Notes under the pieces: generated by a model
Databases searched by the model: none
What the model was told of the DNA's origin: nothing
What the model saw: only the letters and a program-made list of their open reading frames with translations
Source: Cymbomonas tetramitiformis
Lineage: Eukaryota > Chlorophyta > Pyramimonadophyceae > Pyramimonadales > Pyramimonadaceae
DNA length: 64,000 nucleotides
NCBI GenBank assembly: GCA_001247695.2
Contig: LGRX02035501.1
Location: 1-64,000 of the forward strand
Reading direction: 5' to 3'
In this document: positions 1 to 11,489 of the stretch, one piece after another
How positions within the stretch are numbered: the first letter of the stretch is position 1
Layout of the letters: every line of letters starts with the position of its first letter
Position numbers and translations under genes: made by a program

Positions 1-1
1 G

Positions 2-1111
2 GAGTTCGCCGGTGGTTACCTCGGCGATTGGCAGATGGATCGCATCGACCGGCCCGCGACCAGAGTGACGAGCTGGCGCGAGTGGTCCGGCAGTTACAAC
101 CTGGCCGTGTCCTTGGAGGTGGTGTACGCGGACGCGATGCTGTCCGACCCGATCCTGAACGATTGGTTGTACCGGACCGTCGCCTACATCCGCGCGCGCC
201 CGGAGGGCATGCTGACCCCGGAGGACATCACCACGCTGTTCCAGCATCAAGACGAGACGCGCCGGTATCCCGTGCTGCTGCCGACCGACGCGGTGGTGTC
301 GTCCAGCGGCATGCTCGCCTCCGCGGCGGCGTACGCTACCCGGCTAGCCAACGACGGCGCGGCGCCCGACGAGGCGCTGACACGACCGGTGCCCCTGTTC
401 ACCGACGCGCTGAGCTGGAGAGACTTGGTTTATTTACCTCCCTCGCCACCGCCGCCATCCCCTCCCCCGCCCAGCCCGTTCCCACCCAACCCCGCAAATC
501 CCACTCCGCCCGCGCTTCCGCCGCACGACGCCGGCGTCAGGCCCGTCGTGAATCGGGAGCTACTGACCGTGGTGGTCACCACGACGTCGGTGACCGCCGC
601 GGACGCCAACGGCGACACCGCCGCGTACCTCGCGTGCACAACCGACATAATGCGGCAACTGTCGTACAGCGCCTTCGGAGTCCTCGACCGTATGACCATC
701 GACGCGAGAACCACCGGCGTGTCCCTCAATGGCTTCACCGTAGACAGCGACGCCGGCACCGTGCACCTGAACATTTCCGTGCGTTGCGGCGCGCAATCGT
801 ACGAGGTTGATGGCGTTTGCAGGTCGCAGTTCAAGAGCGCGGTATTGGCCGACGACGCCGCCACCGTTATACCCGGGCACGCCGACCCTCAGGCGACGTA
901 CACCGTATTCACTGACGCTACGATCGTGGATCACGCCGCGACCGTGGTTTTCGACCCCATCGACGTTTTGGATCTCGCTCCGCCAAGCCCTCCACCATCG
1001 CCCCCGCCTCCTTCCCCGCCACCGCCTCGACCGCCCCCTCCTCCTCAACCCCCCCTTAAGGATCGCTATGAAAGCGATATGATATATGATATATGGCACG
1101 GCTATTATTGA
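2..1111 (+). CDS. Proline-rich extracellular matrix-type protein, 5' partial
   Basis: The frame is open from the first bases of the window, so the N-terminus lies upstream; the first in-frame ATG at 35 is probably internal. The product has a globular part, a first SPPPP block (about nt 435-500), a second globular part with a Cys pair spaced like CGAQSYEVDGVC, then a second SPPPP block (about nt 978-1060) and a short acidic/aromatic tail before TGA. Alternating SPPPP modules and globular domains are typical of hydroxyproline-rich wall glycoproteins (pherophorin/extensin-like) of green algae; secretion is inferred because the signal peptide would be outside the window. The tail sits in an AT-rich stretch (gatatgatatatgatatatgg) unlike the GC-rich body, so the true last exon may differ. 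No specific family recognised. Confidence 0.65.
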   Translation, partial: EFAGGYLGDWQMDRIDRPATRVTSWREWSGSYNLAVSLEVVYADAMLSDPILNDWLYRTVAYIRARPEGMLTPEDITTLFQHQDETRRYPVLLPTDAVVSSSGMLASAAAYATRLANDGAAPDEALTRPVPLFTDALSWRDLVYLPPSPPPPSPPPPSPFPPNPANPTPPALPPHDAGVRPVVNRELLTVVVTTTSVTAADANGDTAAYLACTTDIMRQLSYSAFGVLDRMTIDARTTGVSLNGFTVDSDAGTVHLNISVRCGAQSYEVDGVCRSQFKSAVLADDAATVIPGHADPQATYTVFTDATIVDHAATVVFDPIDVLDLAPPSPPPSPPPPSPPPPRPPPPPQPPLKDRYESDMIYDIWHGYY

Positions 1112-2329
1112 ACGTTAACAGCACGCGCAGCGTATGTGTGGGTATGAGTGCAGACTCTTCTCCCGAAGTGCTGCTGAAGCTCAACGCTTCCTCATATACA
1201 GTAATCACTCAGTAATAAGAAAACCCGCCAATAAGGAAGTAGCCAGCTTTTTTGATTTCTTCACAATATTTAACACATAACACTCCATATTTAAGATCTC
1301 TATATAAATAAGAAAGTTGCTAGGCTGACCTAAAATTCCTGTTTTCTTAAAATCGAGTGTTTACTGTACGCCAATGCCCCCGCGCCTCTCAGGCGCTACC
1401 ACAATTGGGTTGTGAACCCGAGGGCATTGGGTGAACAACATTATCGGCTGATCGAATAAGCCATGTGATACCCGCATGCTGTTCAATTCATGCTTGAAGC
1501 GAAGACGAGTCTTCTCAGAACACTTCGGTTCTTCAAGACTTATCTTGCTTCGCCATCTCGATGCCAATACCTGGCCTCTCGATGACAGGTGTCACTCACT
1601 TTAAGTGGATGACAGATGGTATGACTCCCTACGTTTCTAGACGGGTTCAATACACGTGTTGAACACGTATTGGAGGCATATTGGAGGCATATTGGAGACG
1701 GTATGCTAATATCTGGACATTCCAATACACGTGTAACATATTGGCCAAACTATTGAACCGCGATCAGCCTGGACACAGCGAAAATGAGTATGCTAGCATG
1801 GGCACCCAAATGGTGTCAGACTCACCCACTAGCACTTGGTATCATCTAAGGAAGGGTCTAGCGTTATGGGGACAAGTTTTCACGGCATTTGGACGCGTAT
1901 CGCAGAAGTCGGTTCTGGGGGGCTTTTTGAATTGGGGCCCCGATGTATTGAAATAAGGCAAAACGATTGGAGGGGTGCTCAATATGTCTGCAACCGCCTG
2001 CAACACACGTACTGAACATGTGTTGAACACATGTTGAAACATTCACGCATAAGGAATCGTTCAATACATGTGCAATATGTCTACAATCAGATGAATCATT
2101 CAACACGTTTGCAATATATGTGTTGAACACATATTGAAACATTCCCTCATGCAGAATATTTTTAATACATGTGCAATATGTCTACAATCAGAGTGAATTA
2201 TGCAACACATGACTGCATGGGGTAAAGGGGCAAGACCCCCTGCTGCTCACATATTGCATAATACTTACAATATGTCCGCAATACGTATCTGGTATATTAC
2301 AGGTATATCAAATGTGTACAGAGGCACTA
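1112..2329. other. Intergenic, rich in CAATAYGT/GTTGAACAC words
   Basis: I see no convincing gene. From about 1650 on, the DNA is full of short words such as caatacgtg, caatatgtc and gttgaacac. The stretch 2015-2110 is repeated imperfectly at 2115-2200 (gttgaacacatgttgaaac, then ttcaatacatgtgcaatatgtc, then tacaatcag). The same words recur in the introns of the next gene and at 8.4-9.2 kb. Confidence 0.6.
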
Positions 2330-5300
2330 CTATGCGTCATCACACTTTCTGCAGTACCACATTCCAGTGGGGATGTCGGTGAGCCCTGCGCATCGCACGT
2401 GCATAGCCTCTTTGCAGCCTGCCCTCTCACACAGAAGGAGCTCGCCACCGACTCTACACTTCCCGCATGTGTCAAAGTGACCATCACTACCTACGGGCCT
2501 ATCAACGAGTGCAAGTTTCTCCATATTGCGGTCGCTCGTATCAAGTATCACCGCTGAATCCATGCAAGGGTGTTTGACTATCACTACTTGCGCTTGGACT
2601 TGATTGGCCAGTAGGTAGGGCTCTCGGTTGTCCATAGTGTACTTGGAGGTGTCCCATGGGTTGAAGGTGTAGTAAGCCTTGGACACCTTGTCCACGCCGA
2701 GGATGGAGTTCTTCAGCTTGAAGCTTGCGATCTGAGCTTCCGTGGGCACGGGTAGCCAATCACACTTTAAAAAAGTGTAGAGCACACCGCCAATGCTAAC
2801 CCGCAGAATGGCGTTGATGATACCATACCTGCGCACGAAATGTTCAATGTTTTTGTAATATACGTACAACATATCCTTAGTATGTTGGGGACGTATTGCA
2901 TATATGTTGCAGAGATATACGAAAAGGCAAAGAAGCATGCAAACTGGTGGTTGAGGTCGTACCTGTCCTCCCACTCGTCATCGGCATCGGCATCATTCTT
3001 GGGGAAGGATGCGCGGACGAAACACTGGGTTGTCACTTTCCCTTTGTCCCCGTCTCTAGTGCGATAGAAGACACCGCCGATGTTCACCTTGTTGTACTTG
3101 GAACACATAGGTTCGGGACCCATCATGAGCGACTTCTCGTAAGCCGTGTATTGACGACCAAGCCATCCTTCAGGATCCTCCGATGGACCGAACGCGATCG
3201 CGGGCACAACACCCACCTCTTGTCGGTACCGCAGTGCTTGTTTAGAGCGCGCGGCATTCTCCCTGTGATGACAACATATTCTTAGTATACTTACAATATA
3301 TGATAAACATACAGAAACAAGTTGACAATATGTTGCAGGTATACTACAGATAGTACATGCGTGCGAGCTTGCAGGTTGCACCTCCGCCGGAACAGGTCGT
3401 ACTCGGCATGTTGTTGAAAAAGCTTTCGGTAAGCGGGAATACTCGCTCGCATCCAGCGGGTCAGTTGGTCAATCTCCAAGGACGTTAGCTCCAATGGCTT
3501 GCCCTTCTCCCCGAAGGTAGTGACCACGATGCCGGGAGCGGGGCCCGCCATCAAAGCCCGCGGGACACGGCCGGCAGTAGCTCTTTCTCGGTTCAAAAGC
3601 ATGGTCAGGATACATTGTCAATATGTAGGAGATATGCATACTACATATTGCACGTGCAGTTCACTGCACGATATTTGGCATAATAACGCGTTCTTACCGT
3701 CTCCCCTCCAAAAAGCTCCTTTGCAGCATTCACAATACTTTCCAATTGTGTAGCAATCGCTGCTTTAACGGAGTGGACGGCATCTCCGTCGTCTTCTTCA
3801 TCGAACCCCAAATCCTCCCCACCGCCATCCTTGGTCTCACCATCGGCATCCTCGGTCTTAGGCGCATCGCCATCCTCGTCGTCAGGAACTCCGGCCTCGC
3901 CGCCTTGACTCGACACATCCTTGGCTTCCACGTCCTGTTGTGCGTGTACCACCTCGTCTTCTGCGCTTGTCCTCCCGGCTTCCTCAGCATGTTCGCCCTC
4001 CTTGTCATCCATCGTGACGTCCACATCCGTATGTCTGTAGGAGAGTTGCAATGCACCTTCAATACGTTGTCAACATATTGCGAATGTGTTGTCACGCAAG
4101 CTTGCCCAATCATTCATGGGAGAGAAAGGGCGGAGAGTACCTTAAGGTTTCGCCGCGGTTGCCACAAACTACAGCATCGATTTCTTCAGGGTCCGGTGCG
4201 GGTGGCTGGATCTGCCCGTGGAGTTTCCGATGTCGTGTGCGGGTGGCCTTGCTCACCACGTTTCCACGTAGGTCAACTCCGTAGCACATGGCACAATCAC
4301 ATAGAAACCGCCCTCGCTCCAATGTTACGGTGCCCACATTTCGACGATGCATTGCATGGAGCGAGAGCCAAGGATCGGCTTCGCCCGCCGTGTCCTTCAC
4401 CTCACCCATCTCGGTGTCCTTCGCCTCAGCTGGCTCTTCCACCGGAGATCTGCTTCGCCCACCGCAGTATATCTCCCATACATATTCAATATACCGGCAA
4501 CGGTTTCTGATATATTGCAACATATTATATCATGAAAAATCAGTATGCAAGTTGAGGTGCCTAAATATTCGTACATACCTCATGGGCTCTTCCATCTCGG
4601 CAGCCATGGCATCCGTGGTAACTGCAATTAAAGACCAAACTCCAACCGCACGGATCAAATCTGGCCAATCATTTATTGTCGAAACGCTCCTCCAATGTCG
4701 CCCAAGGCACCGAACCTCCCGCACATTGTCTCGTGTAGGATTATCGAGTTGAGAGTCGTCGGCCAGCAGCGAGCCGTATGTAGTCGCCTCGAAGTTGCCA
4801 TCGTGTACTAGGTAGACAACAGTTTCCATACGGATCGGTGTCAAAATTGCTTGACGAGCTTCGAAGAAGTCGTAGGCTTCTTCCGCATTCGATGGTAGGT
4901 TGTCTCCCTCGGGGGTAACGTCAAGTGGAAATTGGTGAGGACTACGTTCCGCGTCAACAGTGACTACATCAATGAATCCAGAAATCCCGAAATAGTACCT
5001 GTTGTCGTCTAAACGAGCTGAATTTGCCGCCTCGTGCGCCTCGGGGGGCGCCTCGCCCGCATCTCTGCACAATATCGTCCCAACATGTTTCCAACATCCC
5101 ATCAACATGCTGCAACCATCACGATAGCGTGCTGCAGCACTATTGCAGCGAGCCACGTGAGGAATGGTGGGAGGGAAACCATGCCCCACGAGAGTCCCTT
5201 ACCTTGCACTCCCGCCGGCTAGTGGAGGGCTCGTGGGTGCCTCAGCATTGGGCGGCGGGGGGGACTCCTTGCTTTGGGCCTCGTGCGCCTCGGGGGGCGC

Positions 5301-6289
5301 CTCGCCCGCATCTCTGCACAATATCGTCCCAACATGTTTTCAACATCCCATCAACATGCTGCAACCATCACGATAGCGTATTGCAACACTATTGCAGCGA
5401 GCCACGTGATGAATGGTGGGAGGGAAATCATGCCCCGCGAGAGTCCCTTACCTTGCCTCTTGCATGCCACGAATCCTTTCGACAATCCGTTGCAAGCAAT
5501 TAGGCACCGGTGGAACAAGTCGAAACGATTTCCCCTTAAAGGTTACCGTTGCCGGTTCTAGCTCCAAGATGTCGGAAGGTGGTAACCAAGTCGGCCACGC
5601 GGTATTGTCTGGAGATAAATCGTGCGCCAATCTGGAGAAATCGTGCGGGAGCAGTCGCGTTGGCAGCCACTTATGATGCCATACCGTGTCCACTTCCACA
5701 TAGTGCGCATCGACTTTCCTGCAATGTGTTCCAGGATCCCTACAATATAATCTCAATATGTATGCAACATATGGTAACCATGTTGCATACATATAGCAAA
5801 GAGTCCTGTGAAGCAAGAAAGACACAACCTCGACGTCGAGAAGAAAGTGAAAGGGTGCTACCTCGCGGACAACTCCAGTTCTCTCGTAGATATTGGAAGA
5901 TGTGGAGGCGCCATCCACGCCGAAAGGCGTTCCTTCTTCGTAATCGTTTCATACTCCGGGTCGCGGAAGCCTTCCGCGGTACTCCAACCTTCCGGGAATA
6001 TGAGCTTGATATTGGGAGGGGGTTTGAGCGATGTACCCTCCTGAGCATTGGAAGGTTTGATCGGCTCTCGATCGGCTAAGCACCCGCCTTGCGCGGGATT
6101 TCTCATCGCGCGCTTGGCTAACGAAGATTGTTGTACGGGGGGGGGCGCCTTCCCTTTAACGAGGGCGGCGGCTCTAGCCGAAGGCAAGCCGGTTGGATGT
6201 CGCTCCGCATCACTTGGTGATGATGATTGAGGGGATCGTTCATGGCGAGGTCGCTTTTCACCATGAACAATTTGATCTCCTCGGACCAT
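2330..6289 (-). CDS. Multi-exon transposon-derived protein with DUF4216-like region and C-terminal PHD finger
   Basis: Exon model, 5' to 3' on the minus strand: 6289-5862, 5718-5452, 5313-5203, 5064-4579, 4449-4141, 4034-3698, about 3602-3382, 3262-2963, 2828-2330. Seven introns of roughly 75-145 bp have GT..AG ends and keep frame, each splitting an AG|N codon (phase 2). The junction between exons 6 and 7 (about 3697-3603) is unresolved: no AG acceptor fits the phase, so the gene may be broken or mis-modelled there. Exon 5 has a C-x-C-x2-C cluster followed by TRTRH. Exons 8-9 read SKYNKVNIGGVFY, then YGIINAILRV, LKCDWLP and EPYLLANQVQ, matching the order of DUF4216, a domain of plant CACTA (En/Spm) transposons. 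The last exon ends in a PHD finger (CGKC .. CERAGC .. H .. C .. WYCRKC). Exon 6 is strongly acidic. Probably a CACTA-type transposon gene; the transposase core was not identified. The start ATG at 6289 is a guess. Confidence 0.6.
5029..5455. repeat. Tandem duplication of an exon start and its upstream intron (249-bp offset)
   Basis: The about 177-bp block 5029-5206 recurs at 5278-5455 with few substitutions. Each copy holds (minus strand) a splice donor, a 138-bp intron and the beginning of an exon reading RDAGEAPPEAHEA. The duplication therefore produced exon 3 (5313-5203), which is in frame with both neighbours, and gave introns 2 and 3 identical length. Confidence 0.85.
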
Positions 6290-6757
6290 ACTGCATTGAA
6301 GTCCCCTTTTACCACGCCCATCACCCTTCGAAAATGTACTGCAAGTATGCTGTAACATGTTGGACATATACTGTGGACATATTGACGATATGCTGAAGGA
6401 ACTTTCAAGTAAAGCAATAACCCAAAAGTAGGTTTTCGGACCCCCCCCACAAAAAACGCACACAAGGTATGTCGCAAAATATGGCTCCTGAGTCCATATA
6501 ACAAGTCTCACCAGAATTGAAGAACATGTTTTTTCAACTTTTTTAGGGCTCACTTCAACACTTCCGCAGCATACTGAAAGGGGGGGTTAAAGGCAGGGCT
6601 CAAGGTCTTGAGCCCTCACGTATTGAAGTGAGCCCTCACGTATTGAAGTGAGCCCTCACGTATTGAAGTGATCCCTGCCTTGAGCTCTGCAGGCGGTTGC
6701 ACGCGGTTGCACGCATATTGACCTTTACAAAAATTTAAAAAACTTTTTAGAGGAGAA
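6290..6757. repeat. Non-coding, with 20-bp tandem repeat at 6611-6670
   Basis: No gene is supported. AGCCCTCACGTATTGAAGTG is repeated three times head to tail at 6611-6670, flanked by a short inverted pair (ggcagggctcaagg / ccctgccttgagc). An upstream exon of the minus-strand gene may lie in 6350-6550, but I could not place splice sites. Confidence 0.7.
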
Positions 6758-7005
6758 TCTGTTCAATACTACTGCAATACGTGAGGGCTCATTCTAATAC
6801 GCGACCGCTTGCAGGCGTATTGAAATGGCGTATTGGAGATGTATTGAAAAATGCTGATGTCAGCTTTGCCAGTGCCACGTCAGACGGATCTTCGCAAAAC
6901 TGACTTGGCACTTTTTCAACCCATCTCCAATACGCCATTTCAATACGCCTGCAAGCGGTCGCGTATTAGAATGAGCCCTCACGTATTGCAGTAGTATTGA
7001 ACAGA
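6758..7005. repeat. Foldback: 84-bp inverted repeat arms, 80-bp loop
   Basis: Arm 6758-6841 (starts tctgttcaatac, ends ttggagatg) is the reverse complement of 6922-7005 (starts catctccaat, ends gtattgaacaga). The arms appear perfect by eye. The loop 6842-6921 is not coding. The arms contain the ACGTATTG/GAGGGCTCA words of the neighbouring tandem repeat, so both may derive from one mobile family (MITE-like or foldback). Confidence 0.85.
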
Positions 7006-7173
7006 TTGAACAATTTTCGGGGAAACAATTTTGGAATTTTAATTTTTAGGAGAATCTGCACCCCCCGTTCGTGAATCGAACGGCCGAAATCGTAACTCAA
7101 GAAGTACCCCCAAAATGCTCAAGAAGTACCCGAAATGACCCTCAGTATGGACCGAAAAAAACTTTCAGTGGGG

Positions 7174-7226
7174 CTCGAACCCATCATCTCAATTCCATGA
7201 GGGCGGCGGGCAACCACTAGACCAGT
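7174..7226 (-). other. tRNA-like fragment with A-box and B-box words
   Basis: On the minus strand TGGTCTAGTGG fits the pol III A box, and GGGTTCGAGCCCC about 40 nt downstream fits the B box/T arm. Flanking bases do not form a 7-bp acceptor stem, so this is more likely a degenerate tRNA or tRNA-derived SINE than a functional tRNA. Confidence 0.35.
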
Positions 7227-7591
7227 ACAATGAAATTGAATGTCGATAGTCAGAGTCTAAGATACTGGATCGTCATCATCGTCGTCATCGTCGATCGTGC
7301 TCGCATGACGCGTCGATCCGATGTGACTTCTGAACGGCAGGGAAAGTTTTTGAACACTTCGATTTTTCTGAACGGTAAAGTTCAAACTCACGTCATTATT
7401 ATTGCTCTCTTCACAGTTCGCCGTCAGCAGTGTTGCAGCAGCCTCGCCAGTGAGTTGCGCGAGTTGTGATATTTTTAATTCTCACAGGTTGCAATATGGC
7501 ATTGGTTTGCAGTGCATGTTTTGGTTATGCGTGTGTATTATTTTGTGTGTGCTTCGCGCGCTCGTACTTGGCATGCGTGAAACTTTGACTA

Positions 7592-7659
7592 GGAGTGAAC
7601 GGGAAATTCCCGCGAGTCCTTTGCACTCGAAATAGTTGGTTCAAATCCAACTCACTCCA
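7592..7659 (+). tRNA. tRNA-like cloverleaf, anticodon TTT, minimal D-arm
   Basis: Perfect 7-bp acceptor stem (GGAGTGA / TCACTCC), perfect 5-bp anticodon stem (CGAGT / ACTCG) with 7-nt loop CCTTTGC, and perfect 5-bp T stem (GTTGG / CCAAC) with loop TTCAAAT. The D region is only 14 nt (4-bp CGGG/CCCG stem, 5-nt loop), lacks the GG of a normal D loop and lacks an A box. Position 33 is C rather than T. Total 68 nt without CCA. The read anticodon is TTT (Lys). It could be a reduced (organelle-like) tRNA, a pseudogene or a tRNA mimic. Confidence 0.4.
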
Positions 7660-9267
7660 CATCCCCCTGTTACTTTCCTTTGCTTCTTTCGTTGACGACT
7701 GCTAATTTCTTTCTTCTTTACTAAACGTTAGTTGGTTGGTTTCGTTTTTCAGATCCGCTGAAAACGTTGGCGTGGCGAAGTCATATTAGGTTTTCATCTC
7801 GCGTTCATATTCGCATTTATTTGAGGTTGCTCGGTTGTTAATTATGTTTTCAATAAAGGTTTGTTTTTGCTTTTCCGCTTTTTACTAAGTGTTGGCTCTT
7901 TACTTTCCTTTTCAGATTGGCTGTTTTCGAGCAAGGCGAAATTGAGGAAATCGACCGCCTCGAGTACAACGTCAACTTCAAGCATCCCTTCAAACATTCT
8001 AGGTTGATAAGTCCTTTATGTTTTCAATAGAATATTCTTTTGTGCATTTCCGCTTTTTTACTAAGTGTTGGCTCTTTACTTTCCTTTTTAGATCGGTTGT
8101 TTTGGAGCAAAGCGAGATGGAGAAAATCGACCGCCTCGAGTACAACGTCAACTTCAAGCATCCCGTCAATTTTAGGTTGGCATCTTGTAAATAGAAAGTG
8201 CACGAGTAGAACACTATTTTGTGTATTGGTAAATTTGATGTAAATTTGATAGTCCCATTCGTATTTCTTTGTGCCTAGCTAGATACATGTCAATCGTAGT
8301 AAAGATGCTCGAGTGTTCCCTACTACTGTATTCTTATTTTGTTTATCTCGCATAGCATACGCATAGTGGATACATAGTAAACACACTGCATGTTGCAAAT
8401 GTGCAATATGTATGTTATAGGTCTATAGTATATTTGACATAGGCAACTTTTATTTCAATACATATGCGATATGTCCACAGTATATATATAGCATATCGAA
8501 TTTGCTTGTTCAATACGTATGCAATAGGTCCGCAATATATATACAACATATTGAATGTTCCGTTTCAGTACATATGCAATAGGTCCGCAATATATATACA
8601 ACATATTGAATTTGCATATTCAATACGTATGCAATAGGTCCGCAGTATGTATCCAACATACTGAATGTTCCGTTTCAATACATATGCAATAGGTCCGCAA
8701 TATATATACAACATATTGAATTTGTATGTTCAATACGTATGCAATATGTCCGCGGTATGTATCCAACATACTGAATGTTCCGTTTCAATACATATGCAAT
8801 ATGTCCGCAATATATGTACAACATATTGAATTTGCATGTTCAATACGTATGCAGTAGGTCCGCAATGTGTATCCAACATATTGAATGTTGACTTACAATA
8901 TGTATACAATATGTGAGCAATATGTCTGCAACATGCCTTCATAGTGTTTGCGACATGCATGGTGCATGTCTCCAACCCTATACTACACATGTGTTGAAGG
9001 CATATTGAAATAACTCTCTGCATCAGAACTTCAATATGTCTCCAATACGTGAGGGCTCATTCTAATACTATGTTGCACACATGTTGGAGCGCTTGCAGGC
9101 ATATTGCACACATATTGTAACATTTTTTATTGTATTGAACATTTATTGTCAATACGCGTGCAATATGCCTGCAATATGTGTTCAATACGATGTATTGCAC
9201 GCGTCCAGAAACGTAGGGACTGTGCATGTCACAGTCGACCGTACTGACGACTGTTTGTCATTATAAT
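7660..9267. repeat. Non-coding: exon-like duplication and a CAATAYGT tandem array
   Basis: Block 7881-8002 recurs at 8057-8166 (offset 176). Each copy has a pyrimidine tract, an AG acceptor and an exon-like core that can read EEIDRLEYNVNFKHP or a close variant. From about 8450 to 8890 a tandem array of about 57-bp half-units (114-bp composite) repeats caatacatatgcaataggtc, cgcaatatatatacaac and atattgaat(g/t). The same words trail to 9200. No complete gene is seen. Confidence 0.65.
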
Positions 9268-9372
9268 ATATGATATGACACGACATGACATGACACGACA
9301 TGACATGACATGACATGACATGGTATGACATGTATGACAGGTATGACGCGTATGACATGTATGACACATATG
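9268..9372. repeat. TGACA pentanucleotide microsatellite
   Basis: Runs of atgacatgacacgac grade into atgacatgt. Similar CATGACATGAC tracts occur at 61096-61130 and 61335-61378. Confidence 0.9.
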
Positions 9373-11489
9373 TCATCGGTCATAACCCTGACAGATCTCC
9401 CCTCTTAAAAGAGTTGTGACCTCACGATATAGGGTGCATACCTTTGTATATGTCTTTGATGTCTTTGTTGTTGTGCTGGTACCAGTCTTCTTACACCGAT
9501 GAGGCGTCCCTCAAGGTGTTTTAGGATATCGGGGGGAACTGAGTCCACTTTAAACCCTCACCTTAGGCATTTAGCCCTACAGTTCTTAGGATGTAGCCCC
9601 CATGAATTGCGTATCGTATTTCAGAGTGACGTTTCAAGGTATCTTCCGAGGTTTACGTTACGGATAGATATAGCGCTGCCGTTCGTATCGTATTTCAGAG
9701 TGACGTTTTTACGGCTTTATATAATGCATAACGATTTATAAGAAAGAAGTAACAATTGCTTTCACCTGGTGTATTACCTTGAATGTGCAATCAGATGCTT
9801 TATAAGCATAATTATCAGCAAGTACCACACTTGCTCAGTGCTACTTACCTTATATGAAGTTAGCACCCCGAACAACTGGTATCAGCGTGGCTGCGTTATA
9901 CGCGGCTATCGTACTGGTCCAGTGTTCCACAATACTGCCACACCTAGAATATGAGAACGGAATTACTCGTAATTTCTCGTTCTTCGGCGCGGTTCAACTC
10001 GTAATCTAGTATTGCGAATCGACTGCGTTGAGCGACTGTAATCGCACACCACACTTCGCACTCGCTGAGCGCGTCGTGTTAGAAGACTTCGAATCGGCGT
10101 TCTTTTCGGCGCAGTTTTACTCGTAATCTAGTATTGCGAATCGACTGCGTTCTACGAAATTGTATCGCCAGCCTCACTTCCGGTTAGCGCGCGTTCGTCT
10201 GGTTGCGTTTATTTAGCAATGGACAGCAGCTGCACGTAAGTCTTTATATATCTTGTGAGAGGCACTTCTGTGATTTTTGTGAAATGTGAAAGCTGCAAAA
10301 ATGAGAGCGACCCGAGCTTTTATCTATATTATTAAGCCGCGTAAGATGCTTTTTTTTGAGCCTTTAGATTCACAAAATGCCCATCTCCTGCATCGTGTCG
10401 GCTGTCGTGCTCGGACGTCGGCTGTCCTACTCCAGATTTTGCGAAGGAGCGCCCAGACGCTGCTCAGCTGACCAATCGTATTCACAGTACTTCATTAAAA
10501 TCGTAACTTTTTCGTACCCGATCTTCCTTTCAGGTCCAGCATTGGTTCGAAAAGTTCGAGCCAATGAAGTTCTAGATTCTAACCTAAAATCAGGTTATCG
10601 TCCGATTTAAATCTTAACATTATGGGCGTCGGATCCGGATATTTCCTGGAATTTCATCGTAACTTTTATATGTTGTACATACATGAAGCAGGTTCATTGC
10701 ACCTGATCCCGAATGCCGCTACCGCTCGGGCGCGGGCGTTGTCATGTCATGTTTACGTCTACAATATCATGTCGATGTGCCGCGGACAGGACCCGCGGAT
10801 CGCCGCCCATGGTTCCGAAAGAGAAAGTTTGCTGAATCCCTCTTCAGTTCACCGTAGTGCACACAGCCGCCGCACCACACGCCCAGAATGCACTGTGCGT
10901 GCACTGACAATTTTTTGGGTGCGTCTTGCATGCATTCGTTGTTTTCAGATACCGGTCGCATGCTTTCACTAAGTGGCTTTGCGGGTTGTCGTTTGCTGTG
11001 TGCACACGCGCAGGTCCAGGTCTGTGACAGCATCCAGCCGTATGAGTGTTTGACCGAGCACCCGTTCTAAATACGTTTTGCGCCTGTCAACGATACATTC
11101 ATTATTCACCAGGAGCGCCCACCCTACACTACTGCACTGCACGCAGAACTGATGTACCTGCTGCCCCAGTTTTTATACTTTCTACTATTTTCATTGTTTA
11201 TGTGTAAACTGAAAGTCGGTTTGTGGGAGTGTCGCGCGGGGATTGTGCAGGTTTCCCGTGAGATTCGAAGCTCCCATCCCAACCTTTACGGTACGTTCGT
11301 TCCTGGCTCTCTGTTTTCCCGTTTCCCCGATGCTGTTTTGTAATTGTGCGGCTGCTTCACAAGTGCTCCCCTTCCGTATTTGTGAATTGTCTTTAGAAGG
11401 TCTCGGTTCTGCATATTTCCTGCGGGAATTTCCGCGACTGACTCGCTTTTGCATCGGCTCTACATTTGTGTAAGCGGGTACCAGCATAT
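9373..11489. other. Intergenic, no gene supported
   Basis: Only short frames without recognisable domains. A gttcttcggcgc .. tcgtaatctagtattgcgaa block at about 9978-10030 recurs at 10100-10150. I would not annotate a gene here. Confidence 0.5.

Noticed and set aside
28..1082. Alternative frames overlapping the proline-rich gene
   Set aside because: Shadows in GC-rich coding DNA; only the frame with SPPPP modules and ordered globular parts is protein-like.
10286..11473. Several 60-116 codon frames between 10.2 and 11.5 kb
   Set aside because: No domain, no splice support, overlapping frames on both strands of similar quality.
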